48,381 bases of DNA from Streptococcus sp. HMSC078D09 (lineage in GTDB: Bacteria; Bacillota; Bacilli; Lactobacillales; Streptococcaceae): positions 1 through 48,381 of the forward strand of contig NZ_KV813657.1 in assembly GCF_001813675.1 (NCBI RefSeq). The letters run 5' to 3'. The notes below the pieces were generated by a model. The model was given only the letters and a program-made list of their open reading frames with translations, did not search any database and was not told where the DNA came from. A program made the position numbers and the translations under genes. This document shows, one piece after another, positions 44,192-48,381 of the stretch. The number at the start of each line of letters is the position of its first letter. The stretch's first letter is position 1.

Positions 44192-44472
44192 AAAGAGTTA
44201 CAAGAATGGAAAATGGGCAAACAAAGTGAGCCCATATGGAACCCAGAGGCAAGTCGGAGACTTGCTAAAGGGATAGGCACCGCCGTACTGCTATATGGGG
44301 ATTTTTGAAACGTGAGGTTCAAAAATCAGTTGGCTAAATCCACTTTGATGAGACCGTTGGAAATCGATGTCAAGAAGACAGAAGATTTCCCTACAGCCTC
44401 ACAAAGTTAGTTAGCGACGTCCCCGGTACCTAAGGTGCCTATCAAAAAGAAGAATTTTGTAAAGGAAAAAAC
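44192..44472 (+). other. Hairpin-rich intergenic segment between glyQ and glyS
   Basis: This 281-base gap has no gene but much structure. GATAGGCACC (44272-44281) and GGTGCCTATC (44434-44443) are perfect 10-bp inverted repeats 152 bases apart. Inside are GATTTTTGAA/TTCAAAAATC (44300-44309 and 44318-44327) and GGAAATC/GATTTCC (44359-44365 and 44384-44390). Before them lie GGGC/GCCC (44215-44233) and CAAGTC/GACTTG (44250-44264). No T-run follows the big stem. It could be a small mobile element remnant or a structured RNA affecting glyS. Function unknown. Confidence 0.6.
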
Positions 44473-46509
44473 ATGACAAAAAACTTATTAGTAGAACTTG
44501 GACTTGAAGAGTTACCAGCCTACGTTGTCACACCAAGTGAAAAACAACTCGGTGAAAAAATGGCAGCCTTCTTGGATGACAACCGACTTTCATACGAAGA
44601 CATTCAAACCTTCTCAACACCACGCCGTTTGGCTGTCCGTGTGATTGGTTTAGCAGATCAACAATCGGATTTGACTGAAGATTTTAAAGGACCTTCTAAG
44701 AAAATCGCCTTGGATGCAGATGGAAACTTCTCAAAAGCGGCTCAAGGATTCGTTCGTGGGAAAGGCTTGACGGTTGATGATATCGAATTCCGTGAAGTCA
44801 AAGGTGAAGAGTACGTTTATGTCACGAAACACGAAGCTGGTAAACCTGCCAAAGAAGTCTTGGCTGGCGTTCCAGAAGTGCTTGCTTCATTGACCTTCCC
44901 TGTCAGCATGCACTGGGCTAACAACACATTTGAATACATTCGCCCAGTTCACACCTTGATCGTTCTTTTGGGCGACGAAGCGCTCGACCTTGATTTCTTG
45001 GATATCCATTCAGGTCGTGTGAGTCGTGGCCACCGTTTCCTTGGACATGAAGTGGAAATTACCAATGCGGATTCTTATGAAGAAGACCTTCGTACCGTTT
45101 ACGTGATTGCGGATAGCAAAGAACGTGAAAACATGATTCGTGAGCAAATCAAAGCCATCGAAGCAGAACAAGGTGTTCAAGTCCAAATCGAAGAAGGACT
45201 TTTGAATGAAGTCTTGAACTTGGTCGAATACCCAACTGCCTTTATGGGAAGTTTTGACACTAAATATTTGGATGTTCCAGAAGAAGTTTTGGTGACCTCA
45301 ATGGAAACGCACCAACGTTACTTTGTTGTACGTGACCTTGATGGTCAGCTGAAACCAAACTTCATCTCAGTTCGTAATGGGAACGCTGAGCACTTGGAAA
45401 ATGTTATCCGAGGAAATGAAAAAGTATTGGTGGCGCGTCTCGAAGATGGTGAATTCTTCTGGCGTGAAGACCAAAAACTTAAGATTGAAGACCTCGTTGC
45501 TAAATTGGCCAACGTGACCTTCCATGAAAAAATTGGTTCTCTTTCAGAACACATGGCGCGTGCGGGTGTCATTGCAGCGTCACTAGCTGAGCAAGCTGGT
45601 TTGACTGCTGAAGAAACGGCAGCCGTCGCTCGTGCAGCTGAAATCTACAAATTTGACCTCTTGACGGGTATGGTCGGAGAGTTCGATGAATTGCAAGGAA
45701 TCATGGGTGAAAAATACGCCCTCCTTGCTGGTGAAGATGCTGCGGTTGCGACAGCTATCCGTGAGCACTACCTTCCTGATTCAGCAGACGGAGCCCTTCC
45801 AGAGACTAAGGTTGGTGCCATTCTTGCCCTTGCAGATAAATTGGATACCCTTCTTTCCTTCTTCTCAGTTGGCTTGATTCCATCAGGTTCCAATGACCCT
45901 TATGCACTTCGTCGTGCAACACAAGGGATTGTTCGTATCTTGGATGCCTTTGGTTGGCATATCCCTATGGATGAGTTGATTGACAGCCTTTACGGTCTGT
46001 CGTTTGATAGTCTTTCTTATGACAATCAAGCAGAAGTGCTCAACTTCATCAAGGCGCGTGTGGACAAGATGATGGGACGCACACCAAAAGATATCAAAGA
46101 CGCTGTTCTTGCTGGTTCAAACTTTGTCGTGGCTGATATGCTGGAAGCAGCTGAAGCTCTTTCAGAAGCTGCGAAGACGGATGGTTACAAGGCGGCTGTT
46201 GAGTCCCTCTCTCGTGCTTTCAACTTGGCAGAAAAAGCAGATGCTTCAGTAGAAGTCGACGCTAGTCTCTTTGAAAATGATCAAGAAAAAGCCCTTTCTA
46301 AAGCGATTGAAGAGCTTGAATTGACTGGTTCAGCAAGTGACAAATTGGCTCAACTCTTTGCTCTTAGCCCAGTCATTGATGCTTTCTTTGACAATACTAT
46401 GGTAATGGCAGAAGATGAGGCTGTTAAAAACAACCGTTTGGCCCTTCTTGCAGGCCTTGTAGCGAAAGCTAATGCTGTTGCAGCCTTCAACCAATTGAAC
46501 ACAAAATAA
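44473..46509 (+). CDS. glyS: Glycyl-tRNA synthetase beta subunit
   Basis: GlyS is the tRNA-binding beta subunit. The 678-residue protein starts [22 protein letters not shown] and contains the HD-like region and an anticodon-binding DALR domain near the C-terminus ([20 protein letters not shown] and [14 protein letters not shown] segments). Length is normal. The ribosome site AAAGGAAAAAAC precedes the ATG. It is followed by a DUF896 gene after 33 bases. Confidence 0.96.
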   Translation: MTKNLLVELGLEELPAYVVTPSEKQLGEKMAAFLDDNRLSYEDIQTFSTPRRLAVRVIGLADQQSDLTEDFKGPSKKIALDADGNFSKAAQGFVRGKGLTVDDIEFREVKGEEYVYVTKHEAGKPAKEVLAGVPEVLASLTFPVSMHWANNTFEYIRPVHTLIVLLGDEALDLDFLDIHSGRVSRGHRFLGHEVEITNADSYEEDLRTVYVIADSKERENMIREQIKAIEAEQGVQVQIEEGLLNEVLNLVEYPTAFMGSFDTKYLDVPEEVLVTSMETHQRYFVVRDLDGQLKPNFISVRNGNAEHLENVIRGNEKVLVARLEDGEFFWREDQKLKIEDLVAKLANVTFHEKIGSLSEHMARAGVIAASLAEQAGLTAEETAAVARAAEIYKFDLLTGMVGEFDELQGIMGEKYALLAGEDAAVATAIREHYLPDSADGALPETKVGAILALADKLDTLLSFFSVGLIPSGSNDPYALRRATQGIVRILDAFGWHIPMDELIDSLYGLSFDSLSYDNQAEVLNFIKARVDKMMGRTPKDIKDAVLAGSNFVVADMLEAAEALSEAAKTDGYKAAVESLSRAFNLAEKADASVEVDASLFENDQEKALSKAIEELELTGSASDKLAQLFALSPVIDAFFDNTMVMAEDEAVKNNRLALLAGLVAKANAVAAFNQLNTK

Positions 46510-46542
46510 GTACCTGATGACGGGTAGAAAGTAGGTTTTATT

Positions 46543-46800
46543 ATGACACCTGAAAAAATCGCTCGAATCAATGAGCTTGCTAAAAAGAAAAAAACAGAAG
46601 GTTTGACTCCAGAAGAAACAGTGGAGCAAGCAAAACTTCGTGAAGAATACATTGAAGGTTATCGTCGTTCGGTTCGTCACCACATTGAAGGTATCAAAAT
46701 TGTGGATGAAGAAGGTAACGATGTAACACCTGAGAAACTACGCCAAGTGCAACGTGAAAAAGGTTTGCATGGCCGTAGCCTCGATGACCCTAATTCATAA
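46543..46800 (+). CDS. DUF896 family protein (YnzC-like)
   Basis: The 85-residue helical-hairpin protein matches the DUF896/YnzC family: [32 protein letters not shown] at the N-terminus is the family's signature. Members are small and of uncertain role (SOS-linked in Bacillus). It lies after glyS in streptococci, probably in the same transcript. A terminator follows. Confidence 0.92.
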   Translation: MTPEKIARINELAKKKKTEGLTPEETVEQAKLREEYIEGYRRSVRHHIEGIKIVDEEGNDVTPEKLRQVQREKGLHGRSLDDPNS

Positions 46801-46802
46801 GC

Positions 46803-46838
46803 AAAAGAGTGCTGGAAGAGACTCCAGAACTCTTTTTA
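46803..46838 (+). terminator. Terminator after the DUF896 gene
   Basis: AAAGAGT and ACTCTTT, with inner GGA/TCC, form a hairpin followed by TTTTT. Confidence 0.85.
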
Positions 46839-46869
46839 ATCTATAAAATTCAGAATATTCTGGACTAGA

Positions 46870-46898
46870 TTGACCAATTTTTAAAAACATGGTATAGT
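46870..46898 (+). promoter_or_regulatory. Promoter of the amino acid permease gene
   Basis: TTGACC (46870-46875), a 17-base spacer and TATAGT (46893-46898) with a TGG extended -10 form a good promoter. The leader has an inverted repeat TTTTCTG (46925-46931) / CAGAAAA (46940-46946) before the ribosome site. Confidence 0.8.
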
Positions 46899-46963
46899 AG
46901 ATTGTGTGAAAATTTGAAGTATACTTTTCTGAAAATGTACAGAAAAAGAATTGGAGTAATCAT

Positions 46964-48346
46964 ATGTCAAAAAAACATCATCCTGGTGAAGAAACCGAAA
47001 ATGGGATGGTTCGTGGTCTGCAAAATCGGCATGTTCAGCTGATCGCTATTGCAGGAACCATCGGGACAGGGCTCTTTCTTGGAGCTGGTCGTTCCCTTTC
47101 TTTGACAGGTCCCTCTATTATTTTAGTCTATATGCTGACTGGCACCTTCATGTACTTGATGATGCGGGCGATCGGAGAAATGCTCTATATGGATCCTGAT
47201 CAACACACCTTTATCAACTTTATCACCAAGTATCTAGGAAAAGGTTGGGGTTATTTTTCAGGATGGTCCTATTGGGTCTCCTTGGTATTTTTGGGAATGG
47301 CAGAGATCACCGCTGTTTCCAACTATGTCCAGCTTTGGTTTCCAAATTGGCCAGCCTGGCAGATTCAAATTATCTTTTTAGCGCTCTTAAGTTGTGTAAA
47401 CTTGATCGCTGTGAAGGTTTTTGGAGAGGTTGAATTCTGGTTTGGAATGATCAAGATTGTCACTATTTTAGCCTTGATCGCAACAGGAATCTTTATGGTG
47501 ACGACGAATTTTGAAACACCAGCTGGACACGCTAGCTTAAGTAACATTACCAATGGTTTTCAAATGTTTCCAAATGGTTGGGTCAAGTTCGTCATGGCCT
47601 TCCAAATGGTCTTCTTTGCTTATCAAGCGATCGAGTTTGTCGGAATTACTACTTCTGAAACAGCTAATCCCCGACAAGTATTGCCAAAAGCTATTAAAGA
47701 AATTCCAATCCGGATTGTGATCTTTTATGTAGGAGCTTTGTTGGCGATTATGGCTATTTTCCCTTGGCAACAGCTTCCTGTCAATAAGTCACCGTTTGTA
47801 ACAGTCTTTCAGATGGTAGGAATCAAGTGGGCAGCAGGATTGATTAATTTTGTTGTACTGACAGCTGCGGCATCTTCCTTGAATTCTACTCTCTATTCAA
47901 CAGGGCGTCACTTGTACCAGATTGCAAAAGAAACACCAAACAGTAAAGTGATGAATCGTTTGAAACTGAATAGCTTATCTCGTATGGGAATTCCAAGTCG
48001 GGCGATTATTTTTTCTGCGATTGTGGTTGCTGTTTCAGCCTTTATCAATGTCTTGCCAGGTGTCTCAGATGCCTTTGCCTTGATTACGGCATCTTCTTCT
48101 GGTGTCTACATTGCTATTTACATTTTGACTATGCTTGCCCATCTTAAGTACCGTAAATCGAAAGAATTTATGCCAGATGGTTTTGTCATGCCAGCCTATA
48201 AAGTGTTGAATCCATTGACCATTGTTTTCTTCCTCTTTGTATTCGTTTGTCTCTTCTTGCAAGAATCAACATACATTGGAGCGATTGGAGCAACCATCTG
48301 GATCATTCTTTTTGGGATTTACAGCAATTGGAAACATAATCAATAA
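46964..48346 (+). CDS. Amino acid permease, APC family
   Basis: The 460-residue protein is an APC-type amino acid permease with about 12 membrane segments. RGLQNRHVQLIAIAGTIGTGLFLGAG near the N-terminus and FAYQAIEFVGITTSETANPRQVLPKAI near residue 222 are the signature regions of this amino acid transporter family. It resembles the CycA/AnsP-like group carrying small amino acids such as alanine, glycine or serine; the exact substrate is inferred. The ATG at 46964 follows TTGGAG. It is the last gene of the window. Confidence 0.9.
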   Translation: MSKKHHPGEETENGMVRGLQNRHVQLIAIAGTIGTGLFLGAGRSLSLTGPSIILVYMLTGTFMYLMMRAIGEMLYMDPDQHTFINFITKYLGKGWGYFSGWSYWVSLVFLGMAEITAVSNYVQLWFPNWPAWQIQIIFLALLSCVNLIAVKVFGEVEFWFGMIKIVTILALIATGIFMVTTNFETPAGHASLSNITNGFQMFPNGWVKFVMAFQMVFFAYQAIEFVGITTSETANPRQVLPKAIKEIPIRIVIFYVGALLAIMAIFPWQQLPVNKSPFVTVFQMVGIKWAAGLINFVVLTAAASSLNSTLYSTGRHLYQIAKETPNSKVMNRLKLNSLSRMGIPSRAIIFSAIVVAVSAFINVLPGVSDAFALITASSSGVYIAIYILTMLAHLKYRKSKEFMPDGFVMPAYKVLNPLTIVFFLFVFVCLFLQESTYIGAIGATIWIILFGIYSNWKHNQ

Positions 48347-48351
48347 ACCGC

Positions 48352-48381
48352 AAGAGAGTGGGACAGAAATCGGTAATTCGT
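48352..48381 (+). repeat. Start of a dispersed streptococcal intergenic repeat (cut by the window edge)
   Basis: The last 30 bases, AGAGTGGGACAGAAATCGG and on, match from memory the beginning of a repeat common between genes of mitis-group streptococci, which goes on as a palindromic GTGGGAC...GTCCCAC hairpin. Only the left arm is in the window, so the call is tentative. Confidence 0.4.

Noticed and set aside
44046..44322. Minus-strand frames across the glyQ end and glyQ-glyS gap
   Set aside because: They start in the hairpin-rich gap and run antisense into glyQ, with no family resemblance.
1..48381. CRISPR arrays, prophage or defence islands
   Set aside because: No regularly spaced direct repeats, phage structural genes, integrases or nuclease systems were seen; apart from the small remnants listed, the content is core metabolism and translation.

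Overview
The window reads as a chromosomal segment of a low-GC Gram-positive coccus of the genus Streptococcus. Gene content and order point to the mitis/sanguinis group, and S. parasanguinis or a close relative is my best guess. The reasons are the FabT/FabK/FabM-type fatty acid cluster, the manLMN PTS with its manO partner, the rimP-nusA-ylxR-ylxQ-infB-rbfA block, the ecsAB-ccrZ-trmB block, and a YSIRK-type surface subtilase. Nearly all of it is core genome. The species call is inference from gene order and protein resemblance, not from a search.

Layout. 1-350: a tRNA-Asn at the left edge, then an IS30-type transposase remnant. 349-1704 (-): aspartokinase. 1948-12613 (+): the complete type II fatty acid synthesis cluster fabM-fabT-fabH-acpP-fabK-fabD-fabG-fabF-accB-fabZ-accC-accD-accA, with FabT-like operators before fabM, fabT and fabK. 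12656-17350 (-): serS with a T-box leader, manO, and the mannose/glucose PTS genes manN, manM and manL. 17724-19749 (-): a zinc alcohol dehydrogenase with a cre-like site, and a HAD phosphatase. 19925-21346 (+): a purine permease. 21730-23915 (+): tsaE, a GNAT acetyltransferase and an LCP (LytR) protein. 23937-24653 (-): a small membrane-anchored coiled-coil protein and a HIT protein. 24721-27971 (+): ecsA, ecsB, ccrZ and trmB. 28069-33492 (+): the translation block rimP to rbfA. 33942-38074 (+): a Na/Pi cotransporter, nagA, a small membrane protein and an aldo/keto reductase. 38344-42762 (+): a 1472-residue secreted subtilase preceded by a perfect VicR/WalR box. 42826-46800 (+): a glycine T-box, glyQ, glyS and a DUF896 protein. 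46964-48346 (+): an amino acid permease.

How the genes work together. The acc genes make malonyl-CoA, FabD loads it on AcpP, FabH starts and FabF extends the chains, and FabG, FabZ and FabK complete each cycle. FabM diverts intermediates to unsaturated chains, and FabT probably represses the cluster when long acyl-ACP accumulates. The PTS, nagA and alcohol dehydrogenase regions carry cre-like sites, which suggests carbon catabolite control. serS and glyQS are each under T-box control by their own uncharged tRNA.

Most unusual content. (1) Two intergenic copies, 12 kb apart, of a ~250-bp element whose core can form an elaborate RNA: three hairpins, a closing helix and a 7-bp loop-to-upstream pseudoknot. 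One base pair is changed on both sides between the copies. (2) The start of glyQ is duplicated in diverged form, with ~120 bp of hairpin-rich sequence between the copies. (3) The glyQ-glyS gap holds a second hairpin-rich segment bounded by 10-bp perfect inverted repeats. No CRISPR array, prophage or restriction system was seen.
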